Below, in pieces: positions 1-7,509 of a stretch of DNA of 9,043 bases. Source of the DNA: an uncultured Alphaproteobacteria bacterium. GTDB taxonomy: Bacteria; Pseudomonadota; Alphaproteobacteria; Rhizobiales; Hyphomicrobiaceae. Below the pieces are notes generated by a model. It ran no database searches. It saw only the letters and a program-made list of their open reading frames with translations, and was not told the DNA's origin. Both the position numbers and the translations under genes were made by a program. Positions within the stretch are counted from its first letter, which is position 1, and the number at the start of each line of letters is the position of its first letter. The stretch lies in the NCBI GenBank assembly GCA_937950105.1, contig CALFEM010000453.1, positions 1 to 9,043 on the forward strand, written 5' to 3'.

Positions 1-43
1 TTTTCTCTCATCGTGTCGCCTCTCAGCCCTGGCTCGAGCCCCT

Positions 44-61
44 GCGATCGAAATCGATCGC
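44..61. promoter_or_regulatory. Operator-like perfect dyad, 7-bp arms
   Basis: GCGATCG and CGATCGC flank an AAAT spacer, giving a perfect 18-base inverted repeat. A separate 10-base palindrome, GGCTCGAGCC, lies just before it at 31-40. Dyads of this size and spacing are typical of dimeric repressor or activator sites. Which gene it would serve is unknown, because the gene to its left is outside the window and pckA starts 630 bases to the right. Confidence 0.3.
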
Positions 62-298
62 GTAAACCGTCTGGCCACCGTCGGGCCCGGCATATGTCCG
101 GTTCGTGTGTCAATTGTGGCGGGCGCGAGTGTCGTTCAGGGTACCTGAGCCCGGCTTGAATAGGCGAGGACGCCCGGCTCGGCAAGGCTGGGTTGGCGCG
201 CGCTCGCGGGGCATCGGACGATCGGGTGACGGCCGCGGACGGACCGGCGAACGGCACCTGCATCCGGTCAGAGGGAGCGCGGCGCCGGATTTCGTGTC

Positions 299-328
299 GA
301 TACGCCATGAACGCCGGAATGCGGTATC
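299..328. promoter_or_regulatory. Operator-like interrupted dyad, GATACGCCAT-N10-ATGCGGTATC
   Basis: Two 10-base arms match as an inverted repeat at 8 of 10 positions around a 10-base centre. The outer GATAC/GTATC and the inner CAT/ATG are exact, and a 2-base mismatch separates them. The total span is about three helical turns. It may bind a regulator of pckA or of a divergent gene to the left. No regulator is assigned. Confidence 0.25.
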
Positions 329-367
329 AGCAGCCGAAGCACTACGTTAGTATGAGAAAATCATGCG

Positions 368-399
368 GTTCGAACGAAAATAAACCACGTTCGCGAACG
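368..399. promoter_or_regulatory. Pair of GTTCG/CGAAC palindromes about two helical turns apart
   Basis: GTTCGAAC (368-375) and CGTTCGCGAACG (388-399) are both perfect palindromes built on the same GTTCG/CGAAC half-sites. Their centres are 22 bases apart, which places them on roughly the same face of the helix. They flank an A/T-rich GAAAATAAACC segment. This is a plausible tandem operator, about 300 bases before the pckA start codon. In Sinorhizobium, pckA is known to be controlled by a LacI-family regulator (PckR). I cannot say whether this sequence matches its site. Confidence 0.3.
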
Positions 400-492
400 C
401 GCTCTCCAGAGACCTGTTGAATTCGACTATGTGCCACTTGTAGCGCTTTCGTGCGGCGCATAGTGAACCGGCTTCGACTGCAGACCGAAAGT

Positions 493-608
493 GGATGGGA
501 GCCTGTTGTTCCCGTCCGGTCGGCCTATTTGTAGCGAACGTGTGTGCATCCTGCGCGACCGCAGGCCAAGCGCCGCACGGCGCCGATATTCGGCGCGGGT
601 CTCGAGAC
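493..608 (+). promoter_or_regulatory. Putative structured pckA leader (three hairpins and a palindrome)
   Basis: Read as RNA on the plus strand, four self-complementary elements follow each other. Helix 493-500 with 510-517 is 8 pairs with one U-G and a 9-base loop. Helix 550-555 with 560-565 is 6 perfect pairs with a CGAC loop. Helix 580-586 with 590-596 is 7 perfect pairs with a UAU loop. A perfect 10-base palindrome lies at 599-608. The block ends about 80 bases before the pckA start. No known riboswitch class is recognised, and in G+C-rich DNA some hairpins arise by chance. Confidence 0.25.
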
Positions 609-691
609 ACCTCGAACGGAGACGGGCGACTGCAGACATTGTCAGCCGCGCCGCCTCGGGATCACGATCACTGTCGGGAGCAGTGCACCAC

Positions 692-2287
<1,596 letters not shown>

Positions 2288-2311
2288 GCTGATCGCACGA
2301 TCGATCATGAG

Positions 2312-2350
2312 CAGAAGCCCCGGAGCAGCACGCTCCGGGGCTTCTGTTTT
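2312..2350 (+). terminator. Intrinsic terminator of pckA
   Basis: A perfect 15-base-pair stem (2312-2326 with 2332-2346) closes a 5-base loop AGCAC and is followed directly by TTTT. It starts 25 bases after the pckA stop codon. On the minus strand no T run follows the stem, so it should act mainly on pckA and less on the gene converging from the right, which ends at 2367. Confidence 0.92.
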
Positions 2351-2366
2351 CTCTGGAAATGGCCCG

Positions 2367-2723
2367 CTACTGCTGGACGGGCTTCTGAGCGGCCCCCGAA
2401 TTGGCGCCGCTGCGGGTGGCGCTGTCCTTGTCCGCCTTCATCGCGTCGCCGCTCTTCATTTGCGGCACCTCGGAGCCGACGCGGTTGGTCGGCGGGTGCG
2501 TCGCGCTCTTGTCCTTGTCGTGAGCCGCGGCCGGCGCCGCGGCTTTGTCGCCGGTCATCGGCGGAACCAGCTTGTCCATACGGTTGGTCGGGGCATGCTC
2601 GGCGGCAGGGTTCTGCTGGCTGGCGGGCGGCTTGCGTTCGACCTGCGTCTCCGCGGCGACGGCTGACGGCACCGCGAGCGACGTTGCCAGAATGAGCACG
2701 GCTGCGTGCGTGAAGCGGATCAT
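2367..2723 (-). CDS. Small exported protein with duplicated PTNR motif, 118 aa, function unknown
   Basis: I do not recognise a characterised family. Residues 1-24 form a typical Sec signal peptide: MIRF, a hydrophobic stretch, then cleavage around AVA-A at 23-24. The mature part is Pro/Ala/Lys-rich, without cysteine or membrane segments, and probably disordered. Two units repeat about 33 residues apart: HAPTNRMDKLVPPMTGD (43-59) and HPPTNRVGSEVPQMKSGD (76-93), sharing H-x-PTNR, then P-x-M and GD. A start codon 15 bases further out (2738) exists, but the AAGGAG lies between the two and is spaced 6 bases from the ATG at 2723, so the inner start is preferred. It lies 137 bases downstream of pyrE on the same strand, without an obvious terminator between. 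Cotranscription is possible but not shown. It is likely periplasmic. Confidence 0.72.
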   Translation of the reverse strand: MIRFTHAAVLILATSLAVPSAVAAETQVERKPPASQQNPAAEHAPTNRMDKLVPPMTGDKAAAPAAAHDKDKSATHPPTNRVGSEVPQMKSGDAMKADKDSATRSGANSGAAQKPVQQ

Positions 2724-2729
2724 GGGACT

Positions 2730-2735
2730 CTCCTT
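2730..2735 (-). promoter_or_regulatory. Ribosome-binding site AAGGAG that fixes the start at 2723
   Basis: AAGGAG on the minus strand ends 6 bases before the ATG at 2723. It lies inside the longer reading frame that would start at 2738, where it would serve no purpose. It therefore decides in favour of the shorter protein starting MIRF. Confidence 0.8.
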
Positions 2736-2860
2736 CATGGACCAGGACGCGCCTCCCCGAACGGCCGCTTCAGCGCCCGCGCAACGTCATTCTCGATCGG
2801 TAACGTCGAGTGGAGGACCGTGTTCCGGCAATGGGCAGGCTGCTGGCGCCCGGCTGGGGC

Positions 2861-3433
2861 TCAACCGCCGAAGTCGGCGAGGTTCAGAACCGGCTTGAAG
2901 TCCAGTCCGGCGGCGGCAAAGGCCTCGGTCGCGCCCTCGCGACGGTCGAGAACGGTGACGACCCGCACGACCTCGGCGCCTTCCGCCTTGACCGCTTCGG
3001 CCGCCTTGATGGCCGAGCCGCCCGTGGTCGTGACATCCTCGACGATCACGACGCGCTTTCCCGCCAGCGTTTCGCCCTTGGGAAGGCCCTCGATCAGGCT
3101 CCGGGTGCCATGCTCCTTGGCCTGCTTCCTGACGAAGAAAGCGCCGACCGGCCGGTTCTGCATGGCGCTCACGGCGGTCACGGCGGACGCAATCGGCACC
3201 GCACCCATCTCCAGTCCGCCGATCATGTCGGCTGCAATGCCGTCGGCGGCGAGCTGGTCGAGGATCAGCGTGGCGATCAGACGGGCACCCTCGGGGTGCA
3301 GCATGGTCGGCTTCATGTTGAAGTAGAACAGCGAGGTGCGCCCGGAGGCCAGCTTGACCTCGACGCCGGACTGGAACGAGCGCTCGCGGACGATGGCGAT
3401 GAGGGCGGCTCGGTCGTCGGTCGGTCGGGGCAT
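2861..3433 (-). CDS. pyrE: Orotate phosphoribosyltransferase, 190 aa
   Basis: Transfers the phosphoribosyl group of PRPP to orotate, giving OMP, the fifth step of pyrimidine synthesis; a soluble homodimer in this family. The PRPP-binding signature of type I phosphoribosyltransferases is present as [14 protein letters not shown] (128-141), preceded by the flexible catalytic loop with VRKQAKEHG (101-109; Lys103, Lys106 and His108). The N-terminal segment [20 protein letters not shown] (30-49) is characteristic of the alphaproteobacterial form. I chose the ATG at 3433 because AGGA (3443-3440) precedes it by 6 bases and the family starts there. The frame extends to a TTG at 3496, but that TTG is part of a likely -35 box TTGACA. 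The gene is divergent from the DUF302-like gene and may be followed by the small exported protein. Confidence 0.95.
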   Translation of the reverse strand: MPRPTDDRAALIAIVRERSFQSGVEVKLASGRTSLFYFNMKPTMLHPEGARLIATLILDQLAADGIAADMIGGLEMGAVPIASAVTAVSAMQNRPVGAFFVRKQAKEHGTRSLIEGLPKGETLAGKRVVIVEDVTTTGGSAIKAAEAVKAEGAEVVRVVTVLDRREGATEAFAAAGLDFKPVLNLADFGG

Positions 3434-3467
3434 GGCATGTCCTGGGTGTTCGGGCTTCAGCGGCAAC

Positions 3468-3496
3468 GGCTTGCGTGGATCGCCCGGCGCTGTCAA
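3468..3496 (-). promoter_or_regulatory. Candidate pyrE promoter with perfect -35
   Basis: A perfect TTGACA reads on the minus strand at 3496-3491, 57 bases before the pyrE start codon. With a 17-base spacer the -10 position falls at 3473-3468 (CAAGCC), which is a poor match to TATAAT. The exact -35 in such G+C-rich DNA and its placement make a promoter plausible, but the -10 is the weak point. Confidence 0.35.
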
Positions 3497-3671
3497 CCCC
3501 TCGGCCGGTTCGTCAGGGCATCATCGGGCACTTCGTAGCAGTACCGCAGTCCGCCGCCATTGGCGGCCGCGCCGGTCCTCGCCCGCCACAGGTGCCGCCT
3601 GCTTCTGTACCCTCTGCGGGCAATTTGGCGCGGGGGCCACGGGCTTGACCGATCGCATGGGGGCGTGCTGC

Positions 3672-3690
3672 GCGTTGCGATAGCGTTGCG
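3672..3690. repeat. Tandem octamer GCGTTGCG, 11-base period
   Basis: GCGTTGCG occurs exactly at 3672-3679 and again at 3683-3690, one helical turn apart, each followed shortly by GAT or ATAG-like bases. It may be a regulator half-site pair or chance. It lies about 165 bases before the start of the DUF302-like gene. Confidence 0.3.
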
Positions 3691-3747
3691 CGATCGACAA
3701 AGTCCCGCCGCACCGCCCGGCGCAATGCCGCAGGCGCTTTAATGGCG

Positions 3748-3776
3748 TTACCGGAACGATCCCGGTGCGCTATCGT
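3748..3776 (+). promoter_or_regulatory. Candidate promoter with embedded ACCGG-N7-CCGGT dyad
   Basis: TTACCG (3748-3753) and TATCGT (3771-3776) are 17 bases apart, matching the sigma-70 consensus at 3 and 4 of 6 positions. The inverted repeat ACCGG (3750-3754) and CCGGT (3762-3766) overlaps the -35 and fills the spacer, as an operator might. It lies about 80 bases before the start codon at 3854. Confidence 0.25.
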
Positions 3777-3853
3777 CGGGAGTGGGAACGGCAAGGAGGC
3801 GATCCGGCGGCCACGATGCGGCCGGACGCGAACGGCTACGACGGAGAACGCCA

Positions 3854-4348
3854 ATGCGTGGAGCACGATCACTCATCATGGCCGCCGCCTTGGCGGCACT
3901 GGCCCCGGCAGCGAGCGCCGAGGATCTCGGCGGGGTTAACGAGTTGACCAGGCAGGGCAAGTACGAGGAGGTCCGCGACGATCTCAAGAACGCCATCGTC
4001 AATCGCGGCTACGTCGTCGATTACGTCGGCCAGTTCAACGCCATGCTCGAGCGCACCAGCGAAGTGGTCGGCAGTGTCACCGAGTCGGGCGCCAAGTCGC
4101 CCTACAAGAATGCCGAGTATATGCAGTTCTGCGCCGCCAAGCTGACCCACGAAGCGATCAGCGCCAATCCGCAGAACATCGTCAACTGTCCCTATGTGCT
4201 GTTCGTCTACGAGCTCGGCTCCAAGCCCGATCACATTCACGTCGGCTACCGCAAGCCGGTTGCCGGGCCTTCCAAGCGTTCGCGCCAGGCGGTCGACAAG
4301 ATCGAGGCGCTGCTCGCCGACATCGCCAAGGAAGCGGCAGGCAAATAA
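3854..4348 (+). CDS. Exported DUF302-like protein, 164 aa
   Basis: The biochemical role of this family is unknown. Residues 1-22 are a signal peptide ending in ASA before Glu23, so the product is probably periplasmic. The mature part follows the DUF302 fold pattern: a helix with GKYEEVRDDLKNAIVNRGY (35-53); then YMQFCAAKLTHEAI (89-102), equivalent to the family segment containing a conserved cysteine; then IVNCPYVLFVYE (109-120); then a final strand, HIHVGYRKP (127-135). Cys93 and Cys112 are the only cysteines and both fall at positions often cysteine in the family. A charged C-terminal helix follows (141-164). GGAGAA (3843-3848) lies 5 bases before the ATG chosen. The frame is open back to 3782, but that part is Arg-rich and would bury the signal peptide. 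It stands alone, between divergent pyrE and a convergent neighbour. Confidence 0.8.
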   Translation: MRGARSLIMAAALAALAPAASAEDLGGVNELTRQGKYEEVRDDLKNAIVNRGYVVDYVGQFNAMLERTSEVVGSVTESGAKSPYKNAEYMQFCAAKLTHEAISANPQNIVNCPYVLFVYELGSKPDHIHVGYRKPVAGPSKRSRQAVDKIEALLADIAKEAAGK

Positions 4349-4373
4349 TCGACCGACTTGGATTGAGCAGAGA

Positions 4374-4411
4374 GCGGCGCGCCATCAGCCGGTGGCGCGC
4401 CGCAATGTTTT
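4374..4411 (+). terminator. Hairpin terminator overlapping the end of the opposing gene
   Basis: An 11-base-pair perfect stem (4374-4384 with 4393-4403) closes an 8-base loop, followed by AATGTTTT on the plus strand. It starts 25 bases after the stop of the DUF302-like gene. The loop begins with the stop codon of the minus-strand gene (4385-4387), so its right arm and T run lie inside that gene's last codons. On the minus strand no T run follows, so it mainly suits the plus-strand transcript. Confidence 0.65.
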
Positions 4412-5683
4412 CTGCCGGAAGGCGATAACCTTGTCGATCTTGCGCCCGTCGAGATCGACGACCTCGAAGCGCCAGCCGTTGACGTCGATGTGTTCGCCCG
4501 TTCCCGGCAAGTGCTGCAGGTGGGCGAGAACGAAGCCGGCGACCGTTTCGAAGGACCGGTTGGGCGGCAACACGATGCCGAGCTTGTCGGCCATTTCGTC
4601 GGCGGGCATGCCGCCGGCAAGCAGCCAGGAGCCGTCGGCGCGCTCGACCGCGTAGGGCTCGCCGTCGTCGGCATTGGAGCGAAACAGGCCGGCGATCGCC
4701 TCGAGGATGTCTGCCGGCGTCACGAGGCCCTCGAACTCGCCGTACTCATCGTGGATCAGCGCCATCGGCACCGCTGCTTCGCGCAGGATGGCGAGCGCGT
4801 CGAGCGCATCGGTCGTATCGGGAATGATCGGCGCGGTGCGCACGTGGCGGCGGATTTCGAGCGGTTCACCGGCGAGCACGCTGGCGAGCACGGCGCGCGT
4901 CTGCACCACGCCGAGCAGCCTGTCGACCGAGCCCTCTCCGGCCGGCAAGCGGGAATGCGGCGTCTCGATCAGGCGGCTGCGGATGTCGGTGTCGGAGGCG
5001 GTGACGTCGATCCAGTCGACCTCGCGGCGCGGCGTCATCAGGCCGATTACCGCCCGGTCGGCGAGCCGCATGACGCCGGCGATCATCTCCCGCTCGCTTT
5101 TCTCGATGACGCCCGAGGTCTCGGCTTCGGCGATGAGCGTGCGGATCTCCTCGTCGGTGATGCGGCTCTCGCTCTCGGTGCTCTGCCCGAGCAGGCGGAA
5201 AACCAGTTTTGTCGACCAGTCGAGCAACCAGACCGCAGGGGCGGCGAAGCGTGCGAAGCCGCTCATCACAGGTGCCACGGCACAGGCGATCGCCTCGGGA
5301 TCGCGCAACGCCAGATGCTTTGGCACCAGTTCGCCGATGATCACCGAAAGGTATGTGATGACGGCGAGCACGGCACCGTAACCGAGCGGCGCGGCGATCG
5401 TGTGCGGCAGGCCGAGGCTTTCGAGGGCCGCTCCGGCGGAATTGCCGAACGCTTCGCCCGAGAAGGCCCCGTTGACGATGCCGATGAGTGTGATGCCGAT
5501 CTGCACGGCGGAAAGGAAGCGGCCCGGGTCGGAGGCGAGGGTGAGCGCGCTGCCGGCGCCGGAGCGGCCGGCGGCGGCCATGGACTTCAGGCGCGGATGC
5601 CGGGACGACACGATCGCCAGCTCAGAAAGCGCGAACAGCCCGTTGAGCAGGATGAGAGACGCAACGATGAAAAGCTCGATCAC
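4385..5683 (-). CDS. CNNM/CorC-HlyC family membrane protein with CBS domains, 432 aa
   Basis: Belongs to the inner-membrane family often annotated hemolysin C or CorC. Members are linked to Mg2+ or Co2+ transport, but the substrate here cannot be read. The CNNM (DUF21) domain covers residues 1-165, with membrane segments near 3-25, 58-75, 97-120 and 136-160, and the typical GELVPK at 117-122. A CBS pair follows (about 214-273 with LMTPR, and 284-336 with [20 protein letters not shown]), then the C-terminal CorC_HlyC domain (about 346-424, ending IDKVIAFRQ). I chose the GTG at 5683 because the family begins at [14 protein letters not shown] and the resulting length fits. An ATG at 5770 would add a Pro-rich, unconserved stretch and has no ribosome-binding site. 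The GTG has an unusual one (see 5681-5715). Its stop codon lies in a hairpin shared with the convergent gene. Confidence 0.9.
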   Translation of the reverse strand: MIELFIVASLILLNGLFALSELAIVSSRHPRLKSMAAAGRSGAGSALTLASDPGRFLSAVQIGITLIGIVNGAFSGEAFGNSAGAALESLGLPHTIAAPLGYGAVLAVITYLSVIIGELVPKHLALRDPEAIACAVAPVMSGFARFAAPAVWLLDWSTKLVFRLLGQSTESESRITDEEIRTLIAEAETSGVIEKSEREMIAGVMRLADRAVIGLMTPRREVDWIDVTASDTDIRSRLIETPHSRLPAGEGSVDRLLGVVQTRAVLASVLAGEPLEIRRHVRTAPIIPDTTDALDALAILREAAVPMALIHDEYGEFEGLVTPADILEAIAGLFRSNADDGEPYAVERADGSWLLAGGMPADEMADKLGIVLPPNRSFETVAGFVLAHLQHLPGTGEHIDVNGWRFEVVDLDGRKIDKVIAFRQKTLRRATG

Positions 5684-5715
5684 GCGTGTCGGCCGGCAGT
5701 GCGCCGGCCCCTTCC
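5681..5715 (-). promoter_or_regulatory. Translation start with a hairpin between Shine-Dalgarno and GTG
   Basis: On the minus strand GGAAGGGG (5715-5708) is the only strong ribosome-binding sequence near the GTG at 5683-5681, but it is 24 bases away. Between them GGCCGGC and GCCGGCC (5709-5703 and 5697-5691) form a perfect 7-pair stem with a GCACT loop. If folded, it leaves only 7 bases (GACACGC) between stem and GTG, bringing the two signals to a normal distance. The last two Gs of the GGAAGGGG run are shared with the stem. Confidence 0.4.
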
Positions 5716-5850
5716 GGGACGATTGAGCCGGCCGGATGGCGAGGTCCGGCTGCGGCCGAGGCGGGTTCATCCGGGCCGTCACAGGGAGACACGCGGCCGG
5801 TCCGTTCGCTGGCCGGCGCTCGCTCGCGACACTGCGACAGGCGGTGGCGG

Positions 5851-5879
5851 ACCATAGCCGCATGCCGTGTCTCGGTCAA
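5851..5879 (-). promoter_or_regulatory. Candidate sigma-70 promoter of the CNNM gene
   Basis: On the minus strand TTGACC (5879-5874) and TATGGT (5856-5851) are exactly 17 bases apart, matching the consensus at 5 and 4 of 6 positions. Transcription would start near 5844 and give a leader of about 160 bases before the GTG at 5683. Confidence 0.5.
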
Positions 5880-5910
5880 AACGGCCTGGCAAGGGGCGGG
5901 TTCGGCGCGC

Positions 5911-5939
5911 TTCCCACTGTCAAGAACGGGTGATATATG
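5911..5939 (+). promoter_or_regulatory. Candidate promoter of the guaB cluster
   Basis: TTCCCA (5911-5916) and TATATG (5934-5939) are 17 bases apart. The -10 is good for an alphaproteobacterial promoter and the -35 is weak. Transcription would start near 5946, leaving a leader of about 65 bases to the guaB start. Confidence 0.35.
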
Positions 5940-6009
5940 CCTGCCGACATCGTTCCGGGGGCGTTCCCGCCACGCCGGCTGTCGCCCCAAGCAGCATAGG
6001 AGAAGCCGC

Positions 6010-7509
6010 ATGGCCTTGCGCCCAATCGATATCGATTCGGGGTTGGCGCTGACGTTCGACGATGTCCTTCTGGTGCCGGGCGCGTCGGAGGTCATGCCGG
6101 GCGAGGTCAACGTCGCCTCGCGCGTCACCAGGTCGATCGCCGTCAACATTCCGATCATTTCGGCGGCCATGGATACGGTCACCGAGGCGCGCCTCGCCAT
6201 CGCCGTCGCACAGGCTGGCGGCATCGGCGTCATTCACCGCAACCTGACGCCGAAGGAGCAGGCGGAGCACGTCCGCCAGGTGAAGAAGTACGAGTCGGGC
6301 ATCGTGCTCGACCCCGTGACCATCGGACCCGAGGCGAAGCTCTCCGAGGCGCTGGCGCTGATGTCCAGGCACGACATTTCCGGCATTCCGGTCGTCGAGC
6401 CGGCGCGCAACGGCAACAAGACCGGGCGCCTCGCCGGCATCCTGACCAACCGCGACGTCCGCTTCGCCACCAATCACGACATGCCCGTCTCCGAGCTGAT
6501 GACCAAGGAGCGGCTGATCACGGTGAAGCGCACGGTGACGCAAGACGACGCGCGCCGCCTGCTGCATCAGCACCGCATCGAGAAACTGCTGGTGGTCGAC
6601 GACGACTTCCACTGCATCGGCCTCATCACGGTCAAGGACATCGAGAAGGCGCAGAAGCACCCGAACGCCTGCAAGGACGAACAGGGCCGGCTGCGCGTCG
6701 CCGCCGCCACTACCGTCGGCGCCGACGGCTTCGAGCGTGCCGAGCGGCTGATCGATGCGGGCTGCGACCTGATCGTCGTCGATACCGCGCACGGACACTC
6801 CAAGCGCGTCATCGAGGCGGTCGCGCGCATCAAGAAGCAATCGAATGCAACGCAGGTGGTGGCTGGCAACGTCGCCACCGCCGCCGCGACACGCGCGCTG
6901 ATCGATGCCGGCGCCGATTGCGTCAAGGTCGGCATCGGTCCGGGCTCGATCTGCACCACGCGCATCGTCGCCGGTGTCGGCGTGCCGCAGCTGACTGCGA
7001 TCTCGAATTGCGCCGAGGAAGCCCACAAGTCGGGCGTGCCGATCATCGCCGACGGCGGCATCAAGTTCTCGGGCGACATCGCCAAGGCGATCGCGGCCGG
7101 CGCCGACGTGGTCATGGTCGGATCGCTGCTGGCGGGCACCGACGAGGCGCCGGGCGAGACGTATCTCTACCAGGGCCGCACCTACAAGTCGTACCGCGGC
7201 ATGGGCTCGGTCGGCGCCATGGCGCGCGGCTCCGCCGACCGCTACTTCCAGGCGGAAGTGCGCGACACGCTGAAGCTGGTGCCGGAAGGTGTCGAAGGGC
7301 AGGTGCCCTACAAGGGGCCGGCGGATGCGGTGCTGCACCAGCTCGTCGGCGGTCTCAGGGCCGGCATGGGCTATTGCGGCGCGCCGACCATCCCCGAGCT
7401 GCAGGAGAAGGCGCAGTTCGTGCGCATCTCGCCCGCCGCCATGCGCGAGAGCCACGCACATGGCGTCACCATCACGCGCGAGAGCCCGAACTATCCGGGC
7501 GGTGCGTGA
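6010..7509 (+). CDS. guaB: Inosine-5'-monophosphate dehydrogenase, 499 aa
   Basis: Oxidises IMP to XMP with NAD+, the committed step of GMP synthesis; a soluble tetramer in this family. The barrel starts with [11 protein letters not shown] (14-24). A CBS pair is inserted at about 98-152 and 160-213. VVDTAHGHS carries Asp258 of the NAD site. The catalytic loop GPGSICTTR has Cys315. The mobile flap carries the Arg411-Tyr412 pair in [17 protein letters not shown] and the C-terminal [14 protein letters not shown] are typical. Length is normal for the bacterial enzyme. The ATG at 6010 is preceded by AGGAG with 7 bases spacing. The frame is open further upstream but unlike the family. The stop TGA shares its last base with the ATG of the next gene, so guaB heads an operon-like cluster. 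Confidence 0.98.
   Translation: MALRPIDIDSGLALTFDDVLLVPGASEVMPGEVNVASRVTRSIAVNIPIISAAMDTVTEARLAIAVAQAGGIGVIHRNLTPKEQAEHVRQVKKYESGIVLDPVTIGPEAKLSEALALMSRHDISGIPVVEPARNGNKTGRLAGILTNRDVRFATNHDMPVSELMTKERLITVKRTVTQDDARRLLHQHRIEKLLVVDDDFHCIGLITVKDIEKAQKHPNACKDEQGRLRVAAATTVGADGFERAERLIDAGCDLIVVDTAHGHSKRVIEAVARIKKQSNATQVVAGNVATAAATRALIDAGADCVKVGIGPGSICTTRIVAGVGVPQLTAISNCAEEAHKSGVPIIADGGIKFSGDIAKAIAAGADVVMVGSLLAGTDEAPGETYLYQGRTYKSYRGMGSVGAMARGSADRYFQAEVRDTLKLVPEGVEGQVPYKGPADAVLHQLVGGLRAGMGYCGAPTIPELQEKAQFVRISPAAMRESHAHGVTITRESPNYPGGA

Larger units (their letters stand above)
1..691. other. Long non-coding control region upstream of pckA
   Basis: No reading frame here has a ribosome-binding site, plausible composition or a recognisable family, so I read the stretch as intergenic. 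It holds a dyad at 44-61, a 10-base palindrome at 31-40, an interrupted dyad at 299-328, two GTTCG-type palindromes at 368-375 and 388-399, an A/T-richer segment at about 340-390, and a run of potential RNA hairpins at 493-608. The octamer TTGTAGCG occurs twice (438-445 and 529-536). I could not pick a convincing -35/-10 pair for pckA. In several rhizobia a two-component regulator operon (chvI/chvG) lies on the far side of pckA. Whether that holds here is outside the window. Confidence 0.6.
3434..3853. other. Divergent intergenic region between pyrE and the DUF302-like gene
   Basis: I see no supported gene in these 420 bases. A minus-strand open frame across the region overlaps the signal peptide of the plus-strand gene and has no ribosome-binding site or family. 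The region holds the candidate pyrE promoter (3468-3496), a tandem GCGTTGCG repeat (3672-3679 and 3683-3690), and a candidate plus-strand promoter with a dyad at 3748-3776. Confidence 0.6.
5684..6009. other. Divergent intergenic region between the CNNM gene and guaB
   Basis: These 326 bases carry no supported gene. The open frames running through it are extensions of the two flanking genes without ribosome-binding sites. It contains a leader hairpin (5691-5709), a good candidate promoter for the minus-strand gene (5851-5879), a weaker one for guaB (5911-5939), and the guaB ribosome-binding site AGGAG (5998-6002). I see no match to a known purine riboswitch. Confidence 0.7.

Noticed and set aside
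361..390. GGTTCGAA resembling the T-arm of a tRNA
   Set aside because: The flanking bases cannot form the T-stem, and no acceptor or anticodon arm is present.
105..420. Small plus-strand open frames at 105-350 and 193-420
   Set aside because: They overlap in different frames, have Arg/Gly-rich composition and no ribosome-binding sites, and resemble no family.
491..691. N-terminal extension of pckA from a GTG at 491
   Set aside because: The added 67 residues are Arg- and Ser-rich, unlike the family, there is no convincing ribosome-binding site, and the stretch overlaps the hairpin block. The family N-terminus begins at 692.
3434..3496. Longer pyrE starting at the TTG at 3496
   Set aside because: The TTG is the beginning of a perfect TTGACA -35 box, the extra 21 residues are not conserved, and a good ribosome-binding site precedes the ATG at 3433.
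3513..3872. Minus-strand 119-residue frame between pyrE and the DUF302-like gene
   Set aside because: No ribosome-binding site, Arg/Ala/Pro-rich, and it overlaps the signal peptide of a well-supported plus-strand gene.
4490..5857. 455-codon open frame antisense to the CNNM gene
   Set aside because: Composition is Arg/Gly/His-rich with no domain, mirroring the real gene in the opposite frame.
5684..5863. N-terminal extension of the CNNM protein from ATG at 5770 or 5863
   Set aside because: The extra residues are Pro/Arg-rich and precede the first membrane helix without similarity to the family. Neither ATG has a ribosome-binding site, and the one at 5863 would lie upstream of the predicted transcription start.
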